Shown: positions 8,193-17,408 of the stretch, in pieces | Layout: each line of letters starts with the position of its first letter | Numbering within the stretch: position 1 is the stretch's first letter | Source: Microlunatus kandeliicorticis | Lineage (GTDB): Bacteria; Actinomycetota; Actinomycetes; Propionibacteriales; Propionibacteriaceae | Direction: 5' to 3' | NCBI RefSeq assembly: GCF_014137855.1 | Contig: NZ_JACGWT010000002.1 | Span: 124,001 to 188,000, forward strand | Length of the DNA stretch: 64,000 bases | The notes under the pieces: generated by a model | What the model saw: only the letters and a program-made list of their open reading frames with translations | The model's database searches: none | Told to the model about the DNA's origin: nothing | Position numbers and translations under genes: made by a program

Positions 8193-10133
8193 TCAGCCGC
8201 GCGGCACCGCGAGCCCGACGATCACCGGGTCGTGGTCGCTGGCCCGGTAGGGGTTCGGGTGGTAGTAGTCCACGGCGGTGGTGTCGTACTCGGAGTAGTC
8301 GCGGGCGTCCGAGGTGATCGAGTTGATGTTCCAGACGTGCGCGCCGGTCAGCTCACGGGCAGCCGTTCGGTTCAGCAGCACGTGGTCGAGCGATCCGGAC
8401 AAGCCGTCGTAGACGTAGGAGTGGTCCGACTCCGGGGCCGCGTTGACGTAGCCGCGGGCCTCGAGGGTCCGCAGCGGGTCCTCGTGCGTGTAGGAGTTGA
8501 AGTCACCGATCAGCGCGACCGCTCTGGCCCCGCTGGCCTGCTGCACGCTCGGCACCCAGGAGGCCAGCGCCTCGGCCTGGGCCACCCGGTCGGCGTTCCA
8601 GGCGCCCTGGCCGTGGTCGGCGTTCGGGTCGTCGGCGTCGCTGGGCGCCGAACCCTTCGACTTGAAGTGGTTGACCACGACCAGGGCCCGCGCCCCGCCG
8701 GAGCGCGGGGTGAAGACCGCACCGATCGGCGTCCGGGCGTTGCCGAACGGACCGCTGTCCACCGCGTCCGCGCCGTCGGCATAGGCGTGGCCGACCAGCT
8801 TCGCCCGCGCCGGCTGGTAGATCAACGCGCTGGTGATCACGTCCTGGTCGGAGGTCGGTTGCAGCTGGGTCGACGACGGCACGAAGGCCCACTTGCGGTA
8901 GCCCGCGGCCCGGTTGAGCGCGGTGACCAGCGTCCGCAGCGCGCTGTCCCGCGGTGCCCCGACCTTGATCGAGTTCTCGATCTCCATCAGCCCGGCGACC
9001 GCCGGGCTGAGGGTGTTGACCGCCGCGACGATCTTGGCCTGCTGTCGGCCGAAGTCCACCCGGTCCCAGGCGCCGCGGACGTCGCAGTCCTCGGTGACGT
9101 TGTACGAGCCCGCAGTGTCGAGATTGCTGCCGGTGCAGCCGGTCCGGCCCTGGCCGACGGTCGGGAAGAAGTTCTCCACGTTGAACGAGGCGATGCTCAA
9201 CCGCCCCCGCACGGTCGGGACCTTCTCCCGCGGGCGGACGGTGATCCGGGCGATCTCGTGTCCCGCCGGGGTGGGGGTGGTCGGCTGCAGCGTCCAGTCA
9301 CCGAACCGGACGTCGATGATCACCGGCCGGGTGATCCGCGCGGTGTCGCCGACCTTCACGTCGCGGTTGCGGGTGAGGTAGGGCGGGGTGCCGCCGGCCG
9401 GGTTGCTGGCCGTGGCGAAGAAGCCGGCGTTGGTGCCGTCGTCGAGCAGCACGCCGCGAGCCGCGTTCCGGGCCGCCTGCGCCTTCTCCCTCGTCGAACC
9501 GTAGGGCGCGGCGTCGGTTGGCTGCACCGCGACGCCCCTGCCCTCGCTGAGCGCGAGCTCGCCGTAGTGAAGCACCGGGTAGACGTCGGAGATCGTGAAG
9601 GTCTTCGGTGCCTGCCAGAGCATCGACTCGAGGTTCTCGCGGTGCGCGGCGGTGGCCGCCCAGGACAGCCCCGTGATCGGGCGGACCGCGGCGTGCGGGG
9701 CCCGGGAAACGGACACGGTGACCGCGCCGCCGATCTCGGTCAGCGTGTTCCCCTTCGCGCTGCCGTACTCCTGCACGGTCCCGGACACGTCGACCAGGTC
9801 GCCGATCGCCACGCCGGCGGGCTTGCCGCCGGTGTAGACGAACACCGCGTCGGACGGCCGGTCCAGGTCGCGGCGCGGACCACCGGTGCCGGGGGTCTGG
9901 ACGACGAACCCGCGCAGATCGGCACTGCCGTTGCCGTAGACCGCGGTGACCACCGACGGCCGCAACGCGACCTGGCGACCCAGCAGCGGTGAGGTCGCTC
10001 CGGTGCCCTGCACCTCGGCGATGGTGACGGGGTCGGCAGCGTGCGCCGGTACGGCGGTGGCGGCCAGGCCGGAGCCGGCGACCAGGGTGGCGCTGAGCAC
10101 GATCGGCAGCGCACGGGGGGAACGGCGGGACAT
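8193..10133 (-). CDS. Secreted ExeM/NucH-type endonuclease
   Basis: 646 residues. The signal peptide (about 1-33, cleavage after AHA) is followed by an OB-fold-like region (about 35-130, VTIAEVQGTGATSPLLGRQV) and a C-terminal endonuclease/exonuclease/phosphatase domain. The EEP motifs are in order: IASFNVENFF, GLMEIEN (metal-binding Glu), ALIGDFNSY, SLDHVLLN and ASDHDPVIV (catalytic His). Family members degrade extracellular DNA for phosphate scavenging, and some work during biofilm turnover. The ATG at 10133 has GAGGAG eight bases upstream. It is a single-gene unit on the same strand as the RNase, so two secreted nucleases lie side by side. Confidence 0.92.
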   Translation of the reverse strand: MSRRSPRALPIVLSATLVAGSGLAATAVPAHAADPVTIAEVQGTGATSPLLGRQVALRPSVVTAVYGNGSADLRGFVVQTPGTGGPRRDLDRPSDAVFVYTGGKPAGVAIGDLVDVSGTVQEYGSAKGNTLTEIGGAVTVSVSRAPHAAVRPITGLSWAATAAHRENLESMLWQAPKTFTISDVYPVLHYGELALSEGRGVAVQPTDAAPYGSTREKAQAARNAARGVLLDDGTNAGFFATASNPAGGTPPYLTRNRDVKVGDTARITRPVIIDVRFGDWTLQPTTPTPAGHEIARITVRPREKVPTVRGRLSIASFNVENFFPTVGQGRTGCTGSNLDTAGSYNVTEDCDVRGAWDRVDFGRQQAKIVAAVNTLSPAVAGLMEIENSIKVGAPRDSALRTLVTALNRAAGYRKWAFVPSSTQLQPTSDQDVITSALIYQPARAKLVGHAYADGADAVDSGPFGNARTPIGAVFTPRSGGARALVVVNHFKSKGSAPSDADDPNADHGQGAWNADRVAQAEALASWVPSVQQASGARAVALIGDFNSYTHEDPLRTLEARGYVNAAPESDHSYVYDGLSGSLDHVLLNRTAARELTGAHVWNINSITSDARDYSEYDTTAVDYYHPNPYRASDHDPVIVGLAVPRG

Positions 10134-10340
10134 CCAGGGATCTCCTCGGGGGCGGTGGACGTGAAGGATTGCCGCGGAAGCGGCACGCCGTGCCCAAATC
10201 TGTCCTGCCCCGCCCGTCGAGCGCAAGGTCCTGCGGCGATCGTTCACCCGTTCGTCGTTCGCCTCCCGCGGACCGAGCCCGTCGAGGCAGCCCTGCGCCA
10301 CGACGACGGGCTCAGCGCACGTTCCGGTGCACGACCTCGC

Positions 10341-12212
10341 TCAGAAGGCGGCCTCGTCCAGGTCCATCGCGCCGAGGTCGACGGCCTCGGCGATCGCCCG
10401 CTCGGCGCTGATCCGCGGCAGCTGGGTAGCGGCGAACCAGCGCGCCGAGGCCACCTTGCCCTCGTAGAACCACTGGTCGGCCGGGCTCAGCTCGCCACCG
10501 AGCTTGGCCAGGGCGACCTCGGCGCCGCGGAGCAGCAGCCAGCTGCAGATCACGTCGCCGAGCGCCATCAGCAGCCGGGTGGTGTTCAGCCCGACCTTGT
10601 AGACGTTGCGCGGATCGGACTCGGGCATCATCGGCACCGAGCTCTGCAGGTCGCCGACCATCTGCGCGACGATCTCGCCGACGTCCTCGAGCGCCTTGGC
10701 CAGCAGGGCTCGCTCGGTCTTGAGCTGACCGTTGCCGGCCTCGCTCTCGAGGAAGGCGGTGACCTCGGCCGACAGCGCGCCGAGCGCCTGCCCCTCGTCG
10801 CGGACGATCTTGCGGAAGAACAGGTCCTGGCCCTGGATCGCCGTGGTGCCCTCGTAGAGGGTGTCGATCTTGGCATCGCGGACGTACTGCTCGATCGGGT
10901 AGTCGGTCAGGAAGCCGGAGCCGCCGAAGGTCTGCAGCGACTCGGTGCCGAGCAGCGTCCAGCTGCGCTCCGAGCCGTAGCCCTTGACGATCGGCAGCAG
11001 CAGGTCGTTGAGCCGGTGGGCGGTCTTCGCCGTCTCCACGTCGCCGCTCGCCTTGGCCAGCGCCACCCGGTCCTGCACGGTGGCGGTGTAGAGAACCAGC
11101 GCACGCATCCCCTCGACCGCGGCCTTCTGGGTCAGCAGCGACCGCCGGACGTCGGGGTGGTGGGTGATGGTCACCCGCGGCGCGGACTTGTTGGTCTGCT
11201 GGGTGAGGTCGGGCCCCTGGACGCGGGTCTTCGCGTACTCGAGCGCGTTGAGGTAGCCGGTCGAGAGGGTGGCGATCGCCTTGGTGCCCACCATCATCCG
11301 CGCGTGCTCGATCACCTGGAACATCTGGCGGATGCCGTCGTGGACCTCGCCGAGCAGCCAGCCCTTGGCCGGGACGCCGTGCTGGCCGAAGGTCAGCTCG
11401 CAGGTGTTGGAGACCTTGATCCCCATCTTGTGCTCGACACCGGTGACGAAGACGCCGTTGCGCTCCCCGGTGAGCTCCCCGGTCTCGAGGTCGAAGTGCT
11501 CCTTCGGGACGACGAACAGGCTCAGTCCCTTGGTGCCCGGGCCGCCGACGCCCTCGACACCGGTCGGGCGGGCCAGCACCAGGTGGACGATGTTCTCGCT
11601 CAGGTCGTGCTCGGCCGAGGTGATGAACCGCTTGACGCCCTCGATGTGCCAGCTGCCGTCGGGCTGCGGGATCGCCTTGGTGACGCCCGCCCCGACGTCG
11701 GAGCCGGCGTCCGGCTCGGTCAGCACCATCGAGCTGCCCCACTGCCGGTCGACCATGAGCCGACCGATCTTCTGGTCGCGCTCGGTGCCGTTGGCCCAGA
11801 TGACGAAGCCCATGCTCGGCCCCGAGGCGTACATGTAGACGGCCGGGTTGGCCCCCAGCACCAGCTCGGCGATGCTCCACTGCAGCGACGGCGGAGTCGG
11901 CTGGCCGCCGATCTCCTCGGGCAGCTCGACCCGCCAGAAGTCGGAGTCCATGTAGGCGGCGAACGACTTCTTGAAGCTCGCCGGCAGCGGTGCGGTGTGG
12001 GTCTCGGGGTCGAACACCGGGGGCGTCCGGTCCGCCTCGACGAACGAGTCGGCGATCTTGGTCCGGGCCAGCCGGTCCGCCTCGGTCAGCATCGCCTCGG
12101 CGGTCTCGACGTCGAGGTCGGTGTAGGGCCCGGACCCCAGGATCGCGCCGCGGTCGAACACCTCGAAGAGGTTGAAGGTGATGTCGCGGAGGTTGGTCTT
12201 GTAGTGGGTCAT
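10341..12212 (-). CDS. Acyl-CoA dehydrogenase, long C-terminally extended type
   Basis: 623 residues, in the large FadE group with an N-terminal extension and a C-terminal helical domain. The FAD/substrate motifs [15 protein letters not shown] and [12 protein letters not shown] are present, followed by an LVVPKEHFD-type strand and [22 protein letters not shown] (about 460-485), typical of the family. The likely reaction is alpha-beta dehydrogenation of a medium- or long-chain acyl-CoA, with electrons passed to ETF. No beta-oxidation partners are adjacent. It is a single-gene unit with two palindromes just upstream, so it is probably controlled by a TetR-type repressor responding to acyl-CoA. 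The substrate is not predictable from sequence alone. Confidence 0.92.
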   Translation of the reverse strand: MTHYKTNLRDITFNLFEVFDRGAILGSGPYTDLDVETAEAMLTEADRLARTKIADSFVEADRTPPVFDPETHTAPLPASFKKSFAAYMDSDFWRVELPEEIGGQPTPPSLQWSIAELVLGANPAVYMYASGPSMGFVIWANGTERDQKIGRLMVDRQWGSSMVLTEPDAGSDVGAGVTKAIPQPDGSWHIEGVKRFITSAEHDLSENIVHLVLARPTGVEGVGGPGTKGLSLFVVPKEHFDLETGELTGERNGVFVTGVEHKMGIKVSNTCELTFGQHGVPAKGWLLGEVHDGIRQMFQVIEHARMMVGTKAIATLSTGYLNALEYAKTRVQGPDLTQQTNKSAPRVTITHHPDVRRSLLTQKAAVEGMRALVLYTATVQDRVALAKASGDVETAKTAHRLNDLLLPIVKGYGSERSWTLLGTESLQTFGGSGFLTDYPIEQYVRDAKIDTLYEGTTAIQGQDLFFRKIVRDEGQALGALSAEVTAFLESEAGNGQLKTERALLAKALEDVGEIVAQMVGDLQSSVPMMPESDPRNVYKVGLNTTRLLMALGDVICSWLLLRGAEVALAKLGGELSPADQWFYEGKVASARWFAATQLPRISAERAIAEAVDLGAMDLDEAAF

Positions 12213-12264
12213 CGGAGGCGTCCCTCGAGGTGTCAGCTGGCTTCGGCGGCAGCGTCGGTGCGTT

Positions 12265-12305
12265 GTTACCGACGAGTAACTTCCATGATGCTACTCGCCG
12301 GTAAC
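12265..12305. promoter_or_regulatory. Two tandem 16-bp operator-like palindromes before acyl-CoA dehydrogenase
   Basis: GTTACCGACGAGTAAC at 12265-12280 and GCTACTCGCCGGTAAC at 12290-12305 are two versions of the same imperfect palindrome (consensus GTTACTCGYCGGTAAC when the first is read on the minus strand), 25 bp centre to centre. They lie 53-93 bp upstream of the ATG of the dehydrogenase. Paired sites of this size and position are typical of TetR-family repressors of fatty-acid genes; the regulator is not encoded next to them. Confidence 0.65.
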
Positions 12306-12319
12306 CAGCGCAAGTGGGG

Positions 12320-12661
12320 TCAGCCCCGGTTGCCGTCGGGGTCGAGGTCGGCGAGCTCGGCCAGGGCGGCCTCCCACCGGCGGCGGCGCTCGCCCGCGTC
12401 CTGCTCCCACCAGGGGGTCCCGCGCTCCCCGAGCCCGTGCTTGGCCGCGCCGACCCGGCGTCGGGCGGCGGCGACGGCGTCCTCGTCGCCGCCGGCCCGG
12501 GCCTGCTTGACCGCGTTGCGGGCCCGCCCGAGGAACCGGCGCAGCCGGGCGGCCTCGTCGGCGGGGATCAACGGGTCCTGCCGGCGCCAGCGGCGGCCGC
12601 CGACCACCAGCCAGCGCTCGTCCTCGGACGAGCGTGCTGCGTCGTCGTCGGAGCCGTCCAC
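12320..12661 (-). CDS. Conserved hypothetical protein (WLVVGGRRWRR family)
   Basis: 113 residues, soluble, highly charged. It opens with a Ser/Asp-rich tail, then WLVVGGRRWRRQDPLIP, which I recognise from a family of small actinobacterial proteins of unknown function sometimes mislabelled as Tol biopolymer transporter. The rest is helical (LGRARNAVKQARAGGDEDAVAAARRRVGAAKHGL) and ends with a conserved-looking WWEQDAGERRRRWE. No signal peptide or membrane helix. The GTG at 12661 is preceded by TAGCCT at six bases, suggesting a leaderless transcript. It is divergent from the DJ-1-like gene. Confidence 0.75.
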   Translation of the reverse strand: MDGSDDDAARSSEDERWLVVGGRRWRRQDPLIPADEAARLRRFLGRARNAVKQARAGGDEDAVAAARRRVGAAKHGLGERGTPWWEQDAGERRRRWEAALAELADLDPDGNRG

Positions 12662-12667
12662 GAGCGG

Positions 12668-12673
12668 AGGCTA
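12668..12673 (-). promoter_or_regulatory. -10 hexamer TAGCCT, leaderless start
   Basis: TAGCCT on the minus strand ends six bases before the GTG at 12661, with no ribosome-binding sequence in between. Confidence 0.5.
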
Positions 12674-12708
12674 GTCCGGCCCGGTGCGGATCCCGGCGGA
12701 CCGACGGG

Positions 12709-12714
12709 CAGACT
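12709..12714 (+). promoter_or_regulatory. -10 hexamer CAGACT, leaderless start
   Basis: CAGACT ends six bases before the ATG of the DJ-1-like gene. The G-run in the gap is too close to the ATG to act as a Shine-Dalgarno. Confidence 0.5.
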
Positions 12715-12720
12715 CGGGGG

Positions 12721-13290
12721 ATGAGCAATCCGACCACCGACCCCGCAGCCGTGAAGAACATCGCGTTCCTGGTCGCTCCCGAAGGGATCGAACAGGTGGA
12801 GCTGGTCGATCCCTGGCGCGCCGTGGAGGACGCCGGACACAACCCCGAACTGGTCAGCACCGCACCCGGACAGGTGCAGGCCTTCGACCACCTGACCGCC
12901 GCCGACCGGATGGACGTCGACGTCGTGGTGGGCGACGCCGACCCCGACCACTACGACGCGCTGGTGCTGCCGGGCGGGGTGGCCAACCCGGACGCACTCC
13001 GCCTGGACGCCGACGCGGTCGCCTTCGTCCGCGACTTCGTGGCCAGCGGCAAGCCGGTGGCTGCGATCTGCCACGCGCCGTGGACGCTGATCGAGGCGGA
13101 CGTGGTCCGCGGGCGTCGGCTGACCTCGTGGCCGAGCCTGCAGACCGACATCCGCAACGCGGGCGGCGAGTGGGTGGACGAGCAGCTGGTCACCGACGGG
13201 AACCTGATCACCAGCCGCAAGCCCGACGACCTGCCGGCCTTCATCGGCGCGCTGCTCGAGGCGATCAATCATGGTGCCGCAGGCGCCTGA
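12721..13290 (+). CDS. DJ-1/PfpI family protein (YhbO/PfpI type)
   Basis: 189 residues, the normal length for PfpI/YhbO-type proteins with a class I amidotransferase-like fold. The nucleophile elbow is AAICHAPW with Cys117, backed by the acidic residue in PEGIEQVE (Glu22 or Glu24) and by LVLPGGVANPD. Members have been described as proteases, glyoxalases and protein or nucleotide deglycases; which activity applies here cannot be read from the sequence. No membrane segment. Last gene of its unit, ended by a strong bidirectional hairpin. The 3' end shows a short direct repeat (GGTGCCGCAGGCGCCTGA) across the stop codon. Confidence 0.9.
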   Translation: MSNPTTDPAAVKNIAFLVAPEGIEQVELVDPWRAVEDAGHNPELVSTAPGQVQAFDHLTAADRMDVDVVVGDADPDHYDALVLPGGVANPDALRLDADAVAFVRDFVASGKPVAAICHAPWTLIEADVVRGRRLTSWPSLQTDIRNAGGEWVDEQLVTDGNLITSRKPDDLPAFIGALLEAINHGAAGA

Positions 13291-13335
13291 TCGGACGGGT
13301 GCCGCAGGCGCCTGACCGACACGGACCCGAACAGA

Positions 13336-13377
13336 CGCGAGACGCCGGCACCCCTGCGGGGGTGCCGGCGTCTCGCG
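13336..13377. terminator. Bidirectional terminator hairpin
   Basis: 19-bp perfect stem (13336-13354 with 13359-13377, arm core GACGCCGGCACCCC) and a TGCG loop. It lies between the convergent DJ-1-like gene and the ABC ATPase gene, so it can end transcription from both sides. No T-tract, as is common in high-GC actinobacteria. Confidence 0.85.
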
Positions 13378-13394
13378 CGTACCGGTGGTGGAGC

Positions 13395-14207
13395 TCAGTC
13401 GTGCAGCCGGGGCACGTCGCTGAGCAGCCGCCGGGTGTACTCGTGCTGCGGATCGAAAATCACCTTGTCGGTGGGACCCTGCTCGACCATCACGCCGTGC
13501 TCCATCACCAGCACGCGGTCGGCCAGATAGCAGGCCTGGCCGATGTCGTGGGTGATGAACAGGATGGTCATGCCCAGCTGGTCGCGCAGGTCGGTGAGCA
13601 CGTTGAGCACGTTGACCCGCAGCGACGCGTCGAGCATCGAGGTCGCCTCGTCGGCCACCAGCATGGTCGGCGACATCATCAGCGCCCGGGCGATCATCAC
13701 CCGCTGCCGCTGACCACCGGAGAGCTGGTGCGGGAACCGGTCGAGCACGTCCGGCCCGCTGAGCCCGACATGGTTGAGCGCCTCCTCCATCTTCGCCTGC
13801 CCCGCCTCGGCGTCCCCGAGCAGCCGGAGCGCCCGGCTGAGCAGCCGCCGGACGGTGAAGAACTGGTTGAACGCGCTGAACGGGTCCTGGAACACCGCCT
13901 GCACGTCCCGCCAGTAGGCGGTCCGGGCGCCACCGCGGAGCTTGGTGACGTCCCGGTCCTCGAAGGTCATCGTGCCGCTGGTGATCGGCAGCAGGCCGAG
14001 CACCATCCGGGCCATCGTCGACTTCCCGGAGCCGGACTCACCGACGATCGTGGTGATCTGGCCCTTGTTGAGGTCGAAGCTGACGTTCTTGACCGCTTCG
14101 ACCGCCCGGCGGCCGTGACCGAAGGTCTTGTTGACCTCGCGGGCCGAGAACAGCGCCTCGTGGCTGCCGGCCAGCGCCGGGTCGTCCCGGACGACGGACT
14201 GGGTCAC
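13395..14207 (-). CDS. ABC importer ATPase (OppF-like)
   Basis: 270 residues, cytoplasmic ATPase of a peptide/oligosaccharide (Opp/Dpp-type) importer. Walker A GESGSGKST, signature LSGGQRQR, Walker B TMLVADEATSMLD and the H-loop ILFITHDI are all present, so the site looks active. The GTG start at 14207 overlaps the stop codon of the preceding ATPase (GTGA), indicating translational coupling. It is the last gene of the five-gene importer operon and pairs with the next ATPase to power the two permeases. The LacI-controlled context argues for an oligosaccharide substrate rather than a peptide, which is inference. Confidence 0.92.
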   Translation of the reverse strand: MTQSVVRDDPALAGSHEALFSAREVNKTFGHGRRAVEAVKNVSFDLNKGQITTIVGESGSGKSTMARMVLGLLPITSGTMTFEDRDVTKLRGGARTAYWRDVQAVFQDPFSAFNQFFTVRRLLSRALRLLGDAEAGQAKMEEALNHVGLSGPDVLDRFPHQLSGGQRQRVMIARALMMSPTMLVADEATSMLDASLRVNVLNVLTDLRDQLGMTILFITHDIGQACYLADRVLVMEHGVMVEQGPTDKVIFDPQHEYTRRLLSDVPRLHD

Positions 14208-15301
14208 GCGTTCGCTCCCTCGGTCGTGGCGGCGTGTGCCGGGGTGGCGCCGGCCGCGGGCAGGTCGAGCTCGGTCGGGTCGTCGATGTGCCGCGGTACG
14301 GCCTTGTCGGCCGGGACCGCCTCACCCGGGTGCTGCGCCGACCAGAAGCACGCGCTGAAGGTCAGCTCGTCGCCGACGTGCGGTGGCTCCTTGGTGCGGC
14401 AGTCCGGCATCACCAGACCGCAGCGCGGGTGGAACCGGCAACCGGCCGGCGGGTTCGCCAGGTTGGGCGGCGAGCCCGGGATGCCCCGCACCCGCTTCTT
14501 GCGGAAGGCGGGCTCGGGCACCAGCACCGAGTTGAGCAGTGCCGCCGAGTACGGGTGCTTGGGACCGGTGGCGATCTCCTCGGCGGGGCCGATCTCGGCG
14601 ATCTTGCCGGCGTACATCACCGCGATCCGGTCCGAGACCGTCCGGAGCACCGGCAGGTCGTGGGTCACGAAGACGACCCCGGACATGATCTTCTGCTCGA
14701 GCATCTGCTTGAGCATGTCGATCAGCGCCTTCTGGCTCGACACGTCGAGCGCGGAGGTCGGCTCGTCGGCGATCAGCAGCCGCGGGTTGAGCAGCGTCGA
14801 GATGATCGTCACCACCCGCTGCTTCATGCCGCCGGACAGCTGGTGCGGGTAGGCGTCGAGCACCCGGACCGGCAGCTCGAGCTCCTTGAGCCGGTCCCGG
14901 GCCCGGTCCAGCGCCTCGTTCTTGCTGATCCGGGCGTTGTGGGCCCGCATCACGTCGTAGACGAGGGTGCGGACCCGGAGCGTCGGGCTGATCGAGTTCA
15001 TCGCGCCCTGCGGGAGCAGCGAGACCACCGAACCCCGCCAGGTGCGCGGGATCCGGCTGCCGACCGCGAGGTCCTGGGACTGGCCGTCGATCACCAGGGT
15101 GCCGCTCTCGACGTAGAGCGGGGCCCGCGCGGTGAGCGAGAGGATCGCTCCGAGGGTGGACTTGCCGCAGCCGGACTCACCGGCGACGCCGAGCACCTCG
15201 CCCTCGTCGATGTGGACGCTGACGTCGTCCACCGCCCGCACCTCGACCCCACCGGTCTGGTAGGCCGCGGTCAGGTGGGTGGCCTCGAGCAGCCGGGTCA
15301 T
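14204..15301 (-). CDS. ABC importer ATPase (OppD-like)
   Basis: 365 residues. Walker A GESGCGKST, signature LSGGMKQRV, Walker B LLIADEPTSALD and H-loop FVTHDLPV are intact. The C-terminal extension has the Cys-rich segment typical of OppD/DppD proteins (GCRFHPRCG, MPDC, FSACFW), followed by a longer than usual Ala/Pro tail of about 40 residues. The ATG overlaps the stop of the permease gene (ATGA) and the stop overlaps the next ATPase. Works with the OppF-like subunit at the inner face of the permease pair. Confidence 0.92.
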   Translation of the reverse strand: MTRLLEATHLTAAYQTGGVEVRAVDDVSVHIDEGEVLGVAGESGCGKSTLGAILSLTARAPLYVESGTLVIDGQSQDLAVGSRIPRTWRGSVVSLLPQGAMNSISPTLRVRTLVYDVMRAHNARISKNEALDRARDRLKELELPVRVLDAYPHQLSGGMKQRVVTIISTLLNPRLLIADEPTSALDVSSQKALIDMLKQMLEQKIMSGVVFVTHDLPVLRTVSDRIAVMYAGKIAEIGPAEEIATGPKHPYSAALLNSVLVPEPAFRKKRVRGIPGSPPNLANPPAGCRFHPRCGLVMPDCRTKEPPHVGDELTFSACFWSAQHPGEAVPADKAVPRHIDDPTELDLPAAGATPAHAATTEGANA

Positions 15302-16287
15302 GCGACACCTCCGTCTCTCACGGTCGACGAGCTCGCGCCGGCGGTCCGGCCGGCCCGACCCGGGGCCTCGATCAGCGGGCTGCTGCCGAGGGTCTGCGGG
15401 CTGGCCACGGCCGGCACCGGGGTGGCGGCACCACGCGGACGCTTGCGCAGCTTGCCGCGGCGGAGCCGCGGGTTGAACACCTCGTCGAGGCTCGACTGCA
15501 GCAGCAGCAGCGAGAACGCGACCAGGGTGAGCATGATCGTCGGTGGCAGGAACGCCCACCAGGCCCCGGTGCGGACCGAGCCCCAGGCGAGCGCCCAGTA
15601 GAGCATCGTGCCCAGCGAGGTCTCCCCGGACGGGCCGAGGCCCAGCATGCTCAGTGCCGACTCGGTGAGGATCGCCCCGGAGACCTGGAGCACGAAGGCC
15701 ATCGCCACGTAGCTCAGCAGGTACGGGAGGATGTCCCAGAGCAGGATGCTGATCCACCGGGCGCCGGAGAGCCGGGCCACGTCGATGTGCTCACGGACGC
15801 GGATGCTGGTCGACTGCGCCTGCACCGCGCGGGCCGTCCACGGCCAGCTGGTGATGCCGATGACGAAGCCGAGGATCACCGCGTTCCGGCCGTTGAGGGC
15901 CACCGACAGCAGGATGACCACGACGATCGACGGGATCGCCAGCACGATGTTGGTGATACCCATCAGGATGTCGCTGACCACGCCGCCCTGGAAGCCGGCC
16001 ACCAGACCGATGATCAGGCCGATGACCATGGCGATGATGCCGGCCAGCAGACCGACCAGCAGCGAGGTGCGGATGCCGTTGACCAGGTTGGCCAGGACGC
16101 TCTGGCCCTCGTTGTCGGTGCCCAGCCACATGGCCAGCTTGTTCATCGACGGGGCGTCGTAGAGCCCGCCGATCACCGCGTTGGGGTCGGTGCGGACGAT
16201 GAACGGTCCGAGCACGCCGACGACCAGCACGAACAGGATGAGGCTGGCGGCCACCCAGAACCGCGGGGTGAAGTTGATCGCTTTCAT
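15298..16287 (-). CDS. ABC importer permease (OppC-like)
   Basis: 329 residues. A first membrane helix (FWVAASLILFVLVVGVLG) is followed by an extracytoplasmic loop and a BPD_transp_1 domain of five helices. The EAA-type coupling helix HIDVARLSGARWISILLWDI contacts the ATPases. The C-terminal 50 residues (after FNPRLRR) form a basic, Pro/Ala/Ser-rich cytoplasmic tail longer than in OppC. It lies between permease B (16-bp gap) and the ATPase genes (4-bp overlap). Confidence 0.92.
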   Translation of the reverse strand: MKAINFTPRFWVAASLILFVLVVGVLGPFIVRTDPNAVIGGLYDAPSMNKLAMWLGTDNEGQSVLANLVNGIRTSLLVGLLAGIIAMVIGLIIGLVAGFQGGVVSDILMGITNIVLAIPSIVVVILLSVALNGRNAVILGFVIGITSWPWTARAVQAQSTSIRVREHIDVARLSGARWISILLWDILPYLLSYVAMAFVLQVSGAILTESALSMLGLGPSGETSLGTMLYWALAWGSVRTGAWWAFLPPTIMLTLVAFSLLLLQSSLDEVFNPRLRRGKLRKRPRGAATPVPAVASPQTLGSSPLIEAPGRAGRTAGASSSTVRDGGVA

Positions 16288-16303
16288 GGTGTTCTCCTCT
16301 CGC

Positions 16304-17314
<1,011 letters not shown>

Positions 17315-17354
17315 GGGTTCCCCCGAGACCAGGTAGAGGAGCGGACACCGGAAA

Positions 17355-17396
17355 CGCCTGAGCCCTCCGCGGGAGGTTCCACGAAGGGCTCAGGCG
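17355..17396 (-). terminator. Intercistronic hairpin between binding protein and permease genes
   Basis: 12-bp perfect stem: CGCCTGAGCCCT (17355-17366) pairs with 17385-17396, loop of 18. Such hairpins behind binding-protein genes usually protect the upstream message or partly terminate, giving excess binding protein. Its right arm resembles the GGGCTCAGG core of the dispersed repeats in this window. Confidence 0.7.
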
Positions 17397-17408
17397 GTCA
17401 CCGACGGA

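Noticed and set aside
8193-10301. Longer nuclease frame starting at 10301
   Set aside because: The extra 56 residues are Arg-rich and precede a good ribosome-binding sequence and a complete signal peptide that starts at 10133.
10134-10340. Third copy of the dispersed repeat between the nuclease and acyl-CoA dehydrogenase genes
   Set aside because: Only short matches (GAGCCCGTCGAGG, CGACGGGCTCAG) are seen; too degenerate to call.
12320-12661. Annotation as a Tol biopolymer transporter
   Set aside because: The protein is 113 residues, soluble and without signal peptide, membrane helix or beta-propeller repeats; the database label for this family appears to be an inherited error.
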